Shown: piece after piece, positions 12,374 to 23,853 of the stretch | Numbering within the stretch: position 1 is the first letter of the stretch | How the letters are laid out: each line of letters begins with the position of its first letter | Origin: Plantago ovata | Lineage: Eukaryota; Streptophyta; Magnoliopsida; Lamiales; Plantaginaceae | Assembly: GCA_028274465.1 (NCBI GenBank) | Contig: CM051458.1 | Span: 81,736,085-81,800,084, forward strand | Reading direction: 5' to 3' | DNA: 64,000 nucleotides | Notes under the pieces: model-generated | Seen by the model: only the letters and a program-made list of their open reading frames with translations | Databases searched by the model: none | Told to the model about the DNA's origin: nothing | Program-made: the position numbers and the translations under genes

Positions 12374-13636
12374 AACTTAAATTTTGGATTGGATTAATTC
12401 GGATTCAATATTGATAGAATATTTGTCCTTCAATCATTGTAATGCTTTAACGGTATGGTTTCGAGACTTAGTCTCCGTTTTACCCAATTTGAAAAAATAA
12501 TCATTATTTACTCTTGTTCAATTCCAAATTCATTGAGTTCAATTTACATATTGTCGGGTTGTCGTCCAGATTCATCGTAAGTTTGTGATAGATAAAATAT
12601 TGAATATATCAATCTTGCATCGACAAATCCCAATTGCAACACAAATTCACACGGGCATGAAAAGAAAGAGGAAACAGATTAATTCATAATATTAACCAAA
12701 ATTATTGGTAATAAGAATTCATAAAGATATGAAAACATACCGGGATGTTCTTCTCAACTTCTGATTTTCAGACTAAGGAGGATGAGGGTGGATGGGGAGG
12801 TTTTGGAATATGAAGGCAATTTTAGCTATAAATTTGTAATAAATTAAATACACCAATATTTTAATTTTTGTACTAATTATAAAATTTAATAGAATGCAAG
12901 GACCATTTAGCAAATAATTATTCTCAAAGTTAACGCCAATGTTGCAGCAACAATATACATCGCTACATCAATATATCTTAAACATATGCAATGTTGCAAC
13001 GGAATTATAATGTTGCTACAACATTGCATACAAAAGCTTTTTAAGATTTACAGACGTATACAATGCTGCAGCGCAATTATAATGTTGATGCAACATTGCA
13101 TACAAAAGTTTTTTAAGATTTCCATACGGTTGGTTTTCAGTGGTCATCGGATACTAGTAGTGGTCGTCCAATTAAGGTGGTTGCTAAATTTCAGTGATGG
13201 TTGTCGGATTCCGATGGTGGTCATCGGAGTTTGGTGGTCGTCGGATTCCGATGGTGGTCATCGGAGTTTGGTGGTCGCCGGATTCCGGTGACCGCCACCG
13301 GATTCTGGTAGTGAGGGCTGCCGGATTCTGGTGGTGGTTGTCGGATTCTGGTAGTGGTGGTGGAGTTTTAAATACATTTTATGTATTTAATTTAATTTAT
13401 TATATTAATATTAATTATAATTATTTCATATTAATTTTTTTTTTTGCTATTATGCGACCACGCGCAAACCTATATATTATGCAACCATTACGAATTCATG
13501 TCACATTAATAAATAATCAATGGTTGAGATTGAATCTTGACTTGATCTTATGGTTGAGATGGTGTACTAAAACTAGTACAATGCGACGGTACTAAAGTTA
13601 GACACTCTCAAGTCCACATAGACAATAAATGATTGT

Positions 13637-13705
13637 TAATGTTTGTGTGTTGGATTTTCTCCATTGATCATTTGACTGATGATGACTGATTTTGGCCCCT
13701 TTCAA
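13637..13705 (-). pseudogene. 5' scrap of epoxide hydrolase (copy of 4372-4440)
   Basis: About 65 bp match the translation start and upstream region of the epoxide hydrolase at 2837-4399, including gtttgtgtgttggattttct. Nothing else of the gene remains. It lies 18 bp beyond the right target duplication of the MULE. A second scrap of the same region is at 42105-42210. Confidence 0.75.
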
Positions 13706-13796
13706 TGAACACTGCTTTATAAGGCGAAGCCAGTATCCCTCTGAACGTCGTAGGGCCCCAAGGGTGTCTTTGCAATTATACAAATACGAATAGTCG

Positions 13797-14040
13797 AATA
13801 GGCGATACATACTACTCTAGGTTCGGTACTTTGGCCGATTAGTGTCGGGTGTTATAAACGGTATTAGAGCCAAACCAGTTTAGTATTCACAAGGGATGGA
13901 CGGTTGCTCGGGATAAGGTGCAATTTCTTTTTTATAATTCATCTAAAACACATTAAGAGTTAAGCGTGCTCTGACTCTGGAATAATTGTGGGATAGGTGA
14001 CCTACTAAAATGTTTTCCTCCCATTTGTGCTTATGTAAGG
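13797..14040 (+). mobile_element. TRIM-like LTR fragment with 5S-like block
   Basis: Contains gtgtcgggtgttataa followed by a primer-binding-like ggtattagagcc (about 13861), then gttaagcgtgctctg and gggataggtgacct. The last two resemble the 5S rRNA-derived segment of Cassandra-type TRIMs. A diverged copy is at 42222-42475. Family assignment is an inference. Confidence 0.45.
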
Positions 14041-14149
14041 ACAAATTAGTTTATGTTTAGACTAAATTAACATTACATACTTATAGAGAAACTTAGTTAG
14101 TTTATAATTTTAGGCACTAGCAATAATATTATATTTACCGGTAATTAAG

Positions 14150-14245
14150 TAGTGTTTGCAAATGCTAATAAAAAATGATTATCTACTTTTTTTACCACTT
14201 TAAGTAATTTTTTAGTGTTTGGTTTCGCAATCAAACAAAGTAATT
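14150..14245. mobile_element. End of hAT-like MITE (half element)
   Basis: The sequence gtagtgtttgcaaatgc and the following 90 bp closely match the left end of the MITE at 25868. The right end is missing; LINE tail sequence begins next. Confidence 0.5.
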
Positions 14246-15199
14246 TTTTATTTTTTTTTAGTTTTTTTGGAACTGAACAAATGTGTTATAACTTCAAAAC
14301 CGTTCAAGTACAAAAAGTCGACTCAATCGAGTCCAGACTACCAATCAACCAACTTTAGACACAAGTATGCCACGCTAACTAGTTACAGTAACCGACTAGC
14401 TATCCAAATACAATGTATTGACATTCTGCTCCAAGTCCGGGAAAAGTGTGCTTCGATAAGCAATTCTCTGTATGATCGACGCAATAATCATGTCAAGATC
14501 GATGTTCTGCTGCTGGAAAATATACTTGTTTCTCGTGCACCAGATTTCATAAACGCCTTCAGCTATGAGTCCCTTCAATAGTTTTGCCTTTGCTCCTTTT
14601 TCACGAGCTCTCCGGCTCAATTCCTGCGTATTTTTTCCCAATCTGTCCATATTATCTTCAGGCCAGCCCATGCTAATATTCTGTTCAGGATCTGTCGAGT
14701 TGACGCGCACATGAAAAATATGTGTTCGATGATCTCCTGTTGCCCACAAAAGGCACATAATCCGTCCGTAGGTATGCCAAAACGCAGCAACGATCCTTTG
14801 TTGCCAATCGTTTCGACAAGCAGAGCCAAAGGATAAAGACCGCACACGGTCGACCCGTGTTCTGTACTACCAAAGAACGCCAATAAACCTTTTCCTTTTG
14901 CCCCCTGAGTCCATCATAGATTGCTTTGATTGCAAATTGCCCTCGAGTCACACAATCACGCCACTCAGAGAGACCGCACACCTTGTCCCTGCATTTAATT
15001 ATGTTCCGGAACGCCCATGAGTGTAGTCTTGTATCGGGGTGTCTTTGAGGTAAAAACTATGGATCCAGCGTATCCATAATGTATCCCTCTTATTCTTTAT
15101 ATTCCAGAGGTGTTTAGCCATCAATGCTTCAAACAAAGTAATTGATGTAAGGTCAAGGTGCATCAAATAAGGTGATTTTGGTGCTAGCTTAAAGCACAA
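14246..15199 (-). mobile_element. LINE B, 5'-truncated ORF2 3' fragment
   Basis: T-rich runs at 14246-14272 are the poly(A) tail on the minus strand. Upstream of it are pieces of the ORF2 C-terminus in three frames: 15199-14999 (LWNIKNKRDTLWIRW), 14981-14685 and 14845-14396. They include the zinc-binding motif LCAFCGQQEIIEHIFFMC. Frameshifts separate the pieces. It belongs to the same LINE group as 18-20.6 kb. Confidence 0.8.
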
Positions 15200-15222
15200 T
15201 ATAAATAGGAAATGTAAAGAAA

Positions 15223-15467
15223 TACTTTCTCCATTACATTACAAATTTTCTCTTTGGTCAACAATAGTAATGTTTGACTCGTACATTACACATAAATTAT
15301 ATTGATAATTTAAAAAAAAAAAAGAAAAAAAAACTATTAACTTATAAAATTTAATTTTATATTTTTAAAAAGAAAATTATATACGTATAATTTAGGATTA
15401 ATGTTTGGTCAAACATGATTATAGTTGACCAAAGAAGAATTTTGTAATTAATGAAATAGAGGAAGTA
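15223..15467. mobile_element. Stowaway-like MITE
   Basis: Element 15225-15465 is flanked by TA. The inverted ends cttctccatt-type and the reverse complement of aatagaggaag continue through shared tttggtcaac blocks. It is non-coding. Confidence 0.75.
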
Positions 15468-15517
15468 CTAAATAAAGTAACTTAAGTAATTATTTTAATT
15501 CACTCAGTCTTAAATTA

Positions 15518-16210
15518 TGGGGTAAATATCATATGGTACCCCTCTTGGGACCTCACTTTGCATCTATGTCCCTATTAGTCCCAGAATTACATCCAGGTCC
15601 ACGAGTCCATTTTTTTGTTGAACAAGAAATAAGGCACTATTCATTGTGTGAGAACCAAACACGGCCTTAACTCCTTTCCATTTCTTTTTTTTTCTATTTC
15701 GTTTTTTCCTTTTTTTTTCTTCATCTTCTTCTTTATCTCCGGTCTTCTTCATCTCCGATCTCAAGTACCAAAATAATTTCGGAACCAGATAAAACTGCAA
15801 CTCCGATTGTGGAGCTTTGCAGCCCCAGAACCGGAGCTTTACAACTCCAGCGTAGGAGCTATTTACAGCTCCGATTTGGAGCTGTAGCAGCTCCGATTCG
15901 GAGTTGTTTAACAGCCCCTGATCGGAGTTGTTACAGCTCCTATCAGGGTCTGTAACAGCTCCGATCAGTTTTTTTTATCTTTTTTTAAAAAAAATAATTT
16001 TGGACTTATATTGAAATATAATTTTTGTAGGGTTTGTTTTTAAATAATATTTTAGACCATCTTGAAATGTTGTAAATTTATGTGACTTCGTTTTTAAATA
16101 TATTGTGTTAATTTTGTAAATATGAAAATATTTAGGTTGAAAGTGTAATAAACAAAAGTTCAAATTATTGTTTGGTCAACCAAAAAAATCTGATAATTGA
16201 CCAAGGGTTT
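15518..16210. mobile_element. Partial copy of palindrome-bearing MULE family
   Basis: The left end (ggggtaaatatcatatggta) and a polypurine/polypyrimidine middle match the elements at 26627 and 52008. At 15790-15968 it has repeated agctccgat-type units that pair with each other. The right terminus is not clear. The minus frame at 15564-15800 is a low-complexity Lys/Glu artefact. Confidence 0.5.
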
Positions 16211-16772
16211 ATAAAGTGCAAATTTTATACTTTCATAATATAATTTTCAACATTACTTTTTCGATATGAATTAAAATTAATTCGGAATCAAACGGGGATT
16301 AAAAAAGTCAACAAAATCAAATTGAAAATTTATATAATATATATAAAGTAATAATTAAAGTAAATTATTAATACTATAAGTGATTTCTTCACCCATTCTA
16401 GCTCCTTGGGTGAAGAAAGAACAATCATCTTGATGTTGAAGTTTTCGGGTTTGGACTTGTATTTTTCTTAGGTTCCGATTAACTTTGACGGCTTTCGAAC
16501 CTTGGTTTGGTGTGTTCGGAGATTTTTTTTTGGTTTGGGTGGATAGTTTGTAATTGATCGTAGCATTGCTTGTGCTTTTTAATAATATTAAGTTTTTATT
16601 GGTTATAAAAAAGTGATTATTTTAACATATTAATTCCAATAAAAATGAACATGTTGGTTAAGTTTTCAGCTTTTACTGTGTATACTCTATGCTTTTGTTT
16701 AAAATCAGGTTTTTAAAAGTTTGAGCAAAATTAGCTCATAAAAGTTTGAGCAAAATTAACTCATAATTATCA

Positions 16773-17671
16773 CATGATCCCGTTGCCAAGCTGGAGTTTT
16801 CTTTTCACAATTGGGCATTGTACGTTGTGATTTTGAGCCCATAAGAGCCCACGAATACGATAGCCTATAATAAAGCAAGCATAAGGTTTTTAAAAAATGG
16901 AAAAAGACAAATGTTTATCATAACATAAACTTAAAAAAAAAATGACCGTGCACAAGGATCGAACACTTACAAGAAAAAGACCGTGCACAAGGATTGAACG
17001 TCAAGAAAAATATAAATCCTTAGGCTAAATTTGATGAGACGTTCTTCCTTGAATGTTGACAAGAACTCTACACATGGGACAACGCAGCATTCGAAGGAGC
17101 CATGTTGTAATACACCCTTGATGATACTCATGGCCACAATCCAAAATCGCGACCTTTCCACCATCTTGTTGATTTAGATAATCGTGACAAATAGGGCAAA
17201 TATCATCCTCATTGTCGATTCTTGTTTTGAGATTATCGCAAGGATTCCTTATTTTCAATCGACTTGATACCACCTCCTCCGATAGAGTAGGCATGGGGGA
17301 TAGAGTAGGCATGGGGGGTAGCTGCGGCATGCCATTAACTTCACGAAAAAGTCTGCGCAAGTGATCAAGATCTGGATCACCGGTATCAACGTCAGACGTC
17401 ATCCACGGAGGAACTATACCACTCGACATTGTTACGTAATACTATAACGATGGATGGGAAGAAGAAAAAAACTTAATGAATCTCTTCTTTATATTCTATT
17501 GTTATTTTACTCTAGCTAACGTAGTTTCTTGCTTCCTACCAATAATTTTTGTAAGGGAAAACAGATCTAGTCTAGGTAACATTATTATTATATACTCGTA
17601 TATATATATGTGTGTGTGCATGTTTGTGATTGTTACAAGATCCGAATCGACTGAGGAATCCGAATACTATT
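16773..17671. repeat. Segmental duplication, copy 1 (partner 44991-45720)
   Basis: This block, including the whole RING-H2 gene and both flanks, recurs at 44991-45720 in the same orientation. It begins catgatc.cgttgccaagct and ends at gaatccgaatactattga. Confidence 0.88.
17025..17429 (-). CDS. RING-H2 zinc finger protein, probable E3 ubiquitin ligase
   Basis: A single-exon gene of 134 aa. The C-terminal RING-H2 has zinc ligands C78, C81, C98, H100, H103, C106, C117 and C120 (pattern C-x2-C-x16-C-x-H-x2-H-x2-C-x10-C-x2-C). The loop before C98 is of normal length. Such fingers recruit a ubiquitin-conjugating enzyme. The N-terminal half is acidic and Pro-rich, with the hexamer PMPTLS present twice, and has no transmembrane segment. 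This resembles the C-terminal end of plant BIG BROTHER/RHC-type ligases but is much shorter than typical members. A decayed copy lies at 45195-45554. No frame damage is seen here. Confidence 0.85.
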   Translation of the reverse strand: MSSGIVPPWMTSDVDTGDPDLDHLRRLFREVNGMPQLPPMPTLSPMPTLSEEVVSSRLKIRNPCDNLKTRIDNEDDICPICHDYLNQQDGGKVAILDCGHEYHQGCITTWLLRMLRCPMCRVLVNIQGRTSHQI

Positions 17672-17679
17672 GAAAGGCT

Positions 17680-18026
17680 ATATTCAGGGAAATTATCAAA
17701 TGCAGCACCATCTTTAATTAATTGCAAAAGGGGACACCCCTTGCAACATTCTTCACGTTAGTACTTGGTAGTATTATTATTGCCTACTCTCTCCATTATA
17801 CTGTACTTCTTATTTCTCTTTTCTTTGTTCTTTTTCGATGTTTGATTATCAGAATGAAAGGTCTAATTTGATTATTATATTTGTTAGTATGATTTTTTTT
17901 TTCTTAGATTATTAAATTAAATTTGTGATAAATGTTTTAAAGGTGGTTTAGGTGTTTTGTGTAAAGTTAAATTACAGTACTTTCTCAGTTCGGTCAAGTA
18001 TTTTTCATTTTATTTTGTTGACTATT
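17680..18026. other. Non-coding AT-rich spacer
   Basis: Upstream flank of the RING gene on the minus strand. No gene or repeat ends recognised. Confidence 0.5.
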
Positions 18027-20641
18027 ATTTAGTTTTTTTTTTTTTTATATATTTCATAATATTTTTTTTTTTATGAAGATTCAACTCTACTCCAAAAAAT
18101 CGTTTGAGTACAATACATCGATCCGAAGATCCAGATGGGCCATAACAAAGCCTGAATAAACATCTAAGTAACCAAACTACTCAATCATCAATCTATACGC
18201 ATACAACTATAAGTTGTAGCAAAAATCTGCTAATTTTTCATGTTCCAAGCTGCGTTGTTTAACAACCTGTACTATATCATCAAATATCGTCATGGAGAAT
18301 GGCCTGTTGGAGTAGAGTTTATCGTTACGCGCCTTCCACAAGATATAAATTGCTTCCGTGAATACAGTTTTTAGCAGCAGGGAAGTCAGGGACTTACCAG
18401 CCGTAACATGCTTCAACCAAGGCATCTCAGACTGTAAATTTCCTGGGGTATGCTGCAGCCGCAACCAAGTAAGCAATTTTTTCCAAATTTGTTTTGTCAT
18501 TCTGCACGCAAAGAATAAGTGATCAACACTTTCATCCCGCCGCATAACACACAAGATCGATCAGCTGTTATTCCCATATTCACCAATCTGTCCCTTATAT
18601 ACAATCTGTTTAAGAACATCATCCTAAGCACAAACTGTGCTCTTGGCCTCGCCTTGTTATAATAAAAGAACTTACGCCAGGGGACATTCTGTTTTGCTTC
18701 TCGTAATTCCACATACAGCTTCCTTGTTGTGAAATTTTCTGTATCAAGAGCCTCTTTCCAAGCATCCAAGTTCACCACCTTATCTCGTGTCTTTAGAATA
18801 CGCCTGACAATCCATGAACAATTTGAATGTGGACTAAAGTCTTCAATCGGTTGGCCTTTAAGATAATAAGAACTTAGCCAACGCACCCATAGTTTATCCG
18901 CTTTGCTACTAATATTCCAAAGAAGTTTAGCCATAGTAGCAGTATTCCATTCAACCAAAGAAATCACTCCCTGGCCACCTTATTTCTTTGAATCACAAAC
19001 TTTATCCCATGCCACGGGAGCTTTCTTAGTAATCTGATCAGTCCCACTCCACAAGAAAGAACGACAATGAGCCTCTACTTTCTTCAGCACCTGTTTGGGG
19101 ATAGAGAGTAATTGCATCCAATAATTTGCCGTTGAGAAGATAACACTTTTAATGAGTTGAATACGTCCCGCATAACTCAAAAGCTTTGTAGTCCAATGTC
19201 TCAACCTGTCTGTTACTTTATCCACTAACACCTGATAATGATTTACCGATAACTTCTTGCTTGCTAAACGAATTCCTAAATATTTGAAAGGAAGTGTACC
19301 TTTAACAAAGCGAGTAGATTGCAAAATAGCATCCTGCTGGTCTCTGGTCAGACCGCCAAAATAAACTTTGCTCTTACTCAAATTTGCCACCAAGCGAGTG
19401 GATTGAGAGAAGATAGAAAATTTATTCATCAACAGTTCAACAGAAATCAAATCACCCCTAGCGAACATCAGAAGATCATCAGCAAAACAAATATCCGTGA
19501 GAAACTCTTTCTCACACTTCGGATGCCAATTAAAATTTGGATCCTCCTTCAAAGTCAGGAGCACACGGTGCAAATACTCCATGACAATAACAAATAAAAA
19601 AGGCGAGATGGGGTCACCCTGTCGTAAACCTCTCCGTGGAACAAGAAGCTTCGTAGGAGTACCTTGTAGATTGTAACGGTATGAAACTGAAGTAACACAT
19701 TCCATAATCCACTCAATAAACAAAGCAGGAAAACCCAATTCTTTCAAAATTGAATGAAGTGCACACCATTCTACACTATCATACGCCTTTTGGAGATCCA
19801 TTTGAATCATACAACGAGGTGATACTCCTCGCCTTCCATAACCCTTAACCAACTCTTGAGCAATGAAAATATTATCATGAATAACTTTGCCCGGCAAAAA
19901 AGCAGACTGACTATCATGAATGACAGAATTAATAACCTTGCTCAATCGAGAAGTTAAAATTTTGGAGATCACCTTATAAATAGTTGTACAACACGATATA
20001 GGTCGCATCTCCTTCATAGTTTGAGCCTCCACCGTTTTGGGAATAAGGGTAACAAGCGTACAATTCACAGCTTTGTACAATTTCTTATTCACAAAGAAAT
20101 CTTGGACAGCCTTCACAACATCCTCCTTTATGATTGACCATGATGCTTTAAAAAATTTAGCATTGAAGCCATCCAAACCCGGAGCCTTATCATCACCAAT
20201 ATCCTTAAGAGCGTTCCAGATTTCCTCTTCCATAACTGGTCGACACAACCAGTCTCCATCATCCACACTAAGTTGTTTACCAGCCCGTAACGCAGATAAA
20301 TCCACAGCCCTAAGATCTGAAGACCTGGTGCCAACAATTCGAGTGTAGAACTGCAGAATTTCAGCCTCCAAATCAGCAAATTGCGTCACTATGTGTCCCT
20401 GGTCAGTCACTAGTTTATATAATCCAGCTTTCATATTCCTCTCCTTTACTAGTGAATGAAAATAAGCATTGTTCTGATCACCCAATTTTATGTAATCGGC
20501 TTTAGCTTTCTGACGCCCAATTTCTTCATCCAAAGATGCCCATTTTAATATATCTGTTGTACAGAATTTAACCTCCTGTGCAGCCTGCTCACAAAATTTA
20601 TTCTGCTGCAAAAATTGTTGGGCCCTTTCCAATTTAGTTTT
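18027..20641 (-). mobile_element. LINE D, 5'-truncated L1-type element with candidate target duplication
   Basis: The poly(A) tail is a T-rich tract at 18033-18073. The 5' end breaks off within the ORF2 linker at about 20631. The decamer atttagtttt occurs at 18027-18036 and at 20632-20641, flanking the insertion, and is a candidate target duplication although part of the left copy merges with the T run. No endonuclease or ORF1 is present. Confidence 0.85.
18207..20632 (-). pseudogene. LINE D reverse transcriptase (ORF2 C-terminal two thirds)
   Basis: The long frame 20632-18980 (550 residues in the open frame, no true start) holds the whole RT domain: DDKAPGLDGF, LIPKT, the YDSVEW block, RGLRQGDPISPFLF and catalytic FADD (CFADDLLMF). 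A stop after about 550 residues is followed in the same direction by 18967-18497 and, after a frameshift, by 18554-18207. These carry the zf-RVT domain (CVLC..., DHLFFAC). With only one stop and one frameshift it is the least damaged RT in the window. It is nevertheless 5'-truncated, so it could not move itself. Confidence 0.88.
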
Positions 20642-21465
20642 AGATTACACATAAAACTTTTTTCATAGAATTTTTTTTTGAAAAATTATATTAAAAAAGA
20701 GTTAACAAAAGTGGATGGAAAAGTTTTGATCAGGATGGAGAAATTAATAAATTTGGTTTTAAAAAAAGTTTCTAAAATTTTTAGGACTTGTTTACAACCT
20801 TTTGTTACACAATAAATAATGTGAAATCGTCACTTTTTATATATGTCGTTCTAAATTTTTTACACATTTTAATATACTTGATTCAAATCATTAATTTTTA
20901 AGTTAATATAGTAATTATGTTATCTTAAACAATTAAATACATCGAAATTACATGAAGTTGAACAATTTGTGAAAGAATGTAGGATCGGTATAACTTTCTT
21001 TAGATACAAATTACCTCAGCCAATAATGTAGATTGACTACGGGGTTCAGTGAACACCTACGTCAACCTGCAAATTAACAAACACAGATAATATATACAAT
21101 TTAAAGCACAACGGAATATAAAGAAGAACATGTGTTTGAAACTTTTCAAGCAGCTTTTGTAAGCTTGCTTGATACCCAGTTAAGGCAGAAAATCAACTAG
21201 AAAAGATCTTGGTCGTACAACGTTGTATACTCTCAATATATATCCTAGTAAAACAACACAAGTCACCTATAAAATGATATATAAACCAATCTATCTATTT
21301 ACCTTCAATACGATGTTAGAGAAGTCTAGAATATTAACTAGTGTAAAAGACACGAAACAAAACAACTAAAACTATAAACTAACTCTCAGTTGTAAAACTC
21401 TTGATTCGGTGTGTCTTTCTTTATGTCGATGCTCTTGCTTATATAGAGGTGGAAAACTACATCGA
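20642..21465. other. Non-coding spacer
   Basis: AT-rich sequence with no gene seen. The piece gttcagtgaacacctacgtc (about 21043) resembles gattgagtgaacctataggt at about 23612 beyond the solo LTR, so both may belong to one older interrupted repeat. Confidence 0.4.
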
Positions 21466-22690
21466 CTTCATGAAAGTATGTATGTCCTAGAGACAACCAT
21501 TTGCGAGATGATATGTACTTAGATCATAATCAGTTTATTATTATTTATATTGCATATTAATTGGCTCTACATCTTTGGATTATTTATTTGGTTGTTTTAA
21601 GATAATTCTATAAGATGTTCCCATGGACTATATGTTATTACCAAGTGTGTGAGAACTTGAATGACAGAACATAAGTCCTAAAATAGTCCCAATCGAGGTC
21701 ATTGAGATTTGGGATATCAATGGCGCACGTTAAAGATTGGCATGCGATCTGCATCATATTCTTAGAGGAATGTAGTGACTCTCACGACTACGAATGACTT
21801 GGTCATTCATGATGGATGCATGGTACACCTTAGAGGGTGTTGACCGACCCACCGAGAAACCGTTTGATTAATTCTATTAATGTGTCTATGGAAGTATCGG
21901 TGTGTAAGGTAATTAACAGTCCTTTGACTTGAGGTCAATACTGACTACATGTGTGGAATAATATATCTTGACCATGACCAATGCTTGCACTCCACTTGGG
22001 GTAGATACGGCATGCGTTAGATATATTATGAAGTGCATGGGAGTAGTAGTTGAACCAAGATAGAATTCATTCCTCGCAATAGACATTGGAGAGAATACTT
22101 TACATCTCATAGTTAGGTTGATCGTTAATCATTGGCCAATGCGTTACGATATATTCAAAATGGTGTTCGGATATGATCGAAGATCAACTAACAAGAATGA
22201 GAAAGAAATGAATTAAGTTATTGGAACGGACACGATATCAAGTTCTAGACTTATTCGAGTATTCGATAATGAAGGGACTATATTAGCCTTACACTAAAGG
22301 TGATTTGTATATCCTTACAAACGTCCTTGTATATTAATGTTGTCCGGTAAACCGTCTACAAGTTTCACCGTGAATCTAATTAGATTAGTGCTTAATATAT
22401 AAGGCCCTACGGGTCACACTACATGATTAGTACTCTACCAAATCGGGATTACTAATAAATAGATATTAATTAGATTAATATTATTTATTATTAAACAAAT
22501 AGATGTTAATTAGATTAACATTATTTATTATTAAGTGTGAATAATTTAATTGGGTCAAATTGGACTTGAACAATTAAAATGGAGTGCATGAATTGAACCA
22601 AATTTGATTTGGACTAAATGCAATTGGGCCCAAATTGAAAGAAAAGAAATGAAGAGAAGCTGGGCCAAAAGGCCCAACAGATTGTCATCA

Positions 22691-22749
22691 CTCGGGCGCG
22701 TGTACGACACGCGCCCGAGAAGTTGACACGGGCGCGTGCTCACGCGCCC
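22691..22749. repeat. Two adjacent perfect GC-rich hairpins in the LTR
   Basis: Arm ctcgggcgcgtgt (22691-22703) pairs perfectly with 22707-22719 across a 3-nt loop. Arm gggcgcgtg (22730-22738) pairs with 22741-22749 across 2 nt. Both have the core gggcgcgtg. Confidence 0.85.
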
Positions 22750-23230
22750 AGGTGGTTGTGTTGTGTGGGGACTTGGTCCCCACCACTTGCTCTCTCTCTC
22801 ACATTTAATTCAGGTCCCACTAGCATTTCGGCATGTAGTAGTTATTTTGTTTTTATGCTTTAAATGCAAGAGGAGCATTTTGTTTTGTACGTACAATTTT
22901 GCATGCATACTTCTTCTTCTCTTTACAAGCAAAAAGAACAAATACTACACATCACATATTTTGTCATTTTCTGAAAAGGATAAAAATAATACAGTACACT
23001 CCTTCCATATAATTCACATATATCCCAACCTGGATACCGAGGTTAAGGAATTCAAGCTGGAGAATACGGAGGATTGGGATTTGCTTGGAGCAGAGCTTGA
23101 AGACTTGAAGCTCACTGAAGAGGATTACGAAGCCTACGATCGTGAGTTCGCAGAGGAGGAGATCGAGGAGCAACAATTGGATTTTGCTGAACAAACTGAC
23201 GAGGAGAATTTGGAATTGCTAAATCTGTAA
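22736..23230 (+). other. Open frame with acidic C-terminus inside the solo LTR
   Basis: A 164-residue frame starting inside the second GC hairpin. The first two thirds read like non-coding DNA, with hydrophobic and Lys-rich runs. The last 60 residues (from about 23040) are strongly acidic, rich in Glu, Asp and Leu, with TEEDYEAYDREFAEEE. No family recognised. It could be chance, or a captured coding fragment. Confidence 0.25.
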
Positions 23231-23346
23231 GATTTTTCTCCTCTACGTATCACATGTTAAATAACTGTTATCAAGATAGGTCGTAAGATTTTTGAAATTC
23301 CGCTGCGTATGCTTAGAGCAAAACGACCCTATATTCCTACACTTCA

Positions 23347-23853
23347 ATCAGAAAACACGATGAATCTAGACAAGATTTGGTATCAGTCTTCTAGTTGGAA
23401 TAGACTTCTTCTATTAAGATCTTCTTTTCCTTCTTTGAATAGAATTCCTTTTAAAGTCCTTCTTTGAATAAGTCTCTTCCTTCTTGTAATCTGACAATTC
23501 CCACGTTCTAATAAACTTCATGCACACAAGTAAAACAACTACAGCTGTGGAACAATTAGTGTTAGAATAGGTAAAACAATAAAACTCGGTTTGTGCTCTG
23601 TTTCCTGTAATACGGGATTGAGTGAACCTATAGGTGAATCCCTATGTCAACACCCATAAAACAGCAACACTTACAATTTGCATTAATTATAATAAATTTT
23701 TTATTAAAAATAAAAAGTGACATATTCAAAATAATAATCCAAAACAATATTAAAAGAAAGGGAGGGTTTAACATTTATAGAATAAAGCGAGAGAAACGAA
23801 GAAAGAAATCAAAAGGCCTGCCTTTCCACGCGTCAAAGATCTAAGGGTCAGAA
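23347..23853. other. Non-coding spacer
   Basis: AT-rich sequence. No gene, RNA or clear element ends seen apart from the gtgaac-type match noted at about 23612. Confidence 0.4.

Larger units (their letters stand above)
10998..13619. mobile_element. Mutator-like (MULE) non-autonomous element with target duplication
   Basis: The element spans 11008-13609 and is flanked by aagtccacat at 10998-11007 and again at 13610-13619 (9-10 bp, as Mutator elements make). Its ends are inverted: about 50 bp at 11008-11057 match the reverse complement of 13560-13609, including cgcattgtacta. The ends also share ggattccgg-rich blocks (11160-11235; 13190-13375) and atgttgca-rich blocks in opposite orientation, so the inverted repeats may extend several hundred bp. 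It contains no transposase; short frames are shadows of the repeats. Two MITEs and two trinucleotide tracts lie inside. Confidence 0.8.
21466..23346. mobile_element. Probable solo LTR (copia-type), 1.87 kb
   Basis: Element 21471-23341 begins TGAAAGTATG and ends TTCCTACA (TG..CA). It is flanked by the perfect 5-bp repeat cttca at 21466-21470 and 23342-23346. The start (tgaaagtatgtatgtcctag) and the ttccgctgcg near the end recall long LTRs of Angela/BARE-type copia elements. There is no second LTR and no gag-pol. Orientation and exact family are inferred. Confidence 0.65.

Noticed and set aside
12986-13595. Plus-strand frames of 101 and 133 codons
   Set aside because: Trp/Gly/Val-rich reading of the ggattccgg repeats in the Mutator-like element; no domain.
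13960-14015. 5S rRNA gene
   Set aside because: Only short 5S-like phrases remain within a TRIM-like element; far too short and diverged.
15564-15800. Minus-strand Lys/Glu-rich frame
   Set aside because: Low-complexity tract within a MITE, no family signal.
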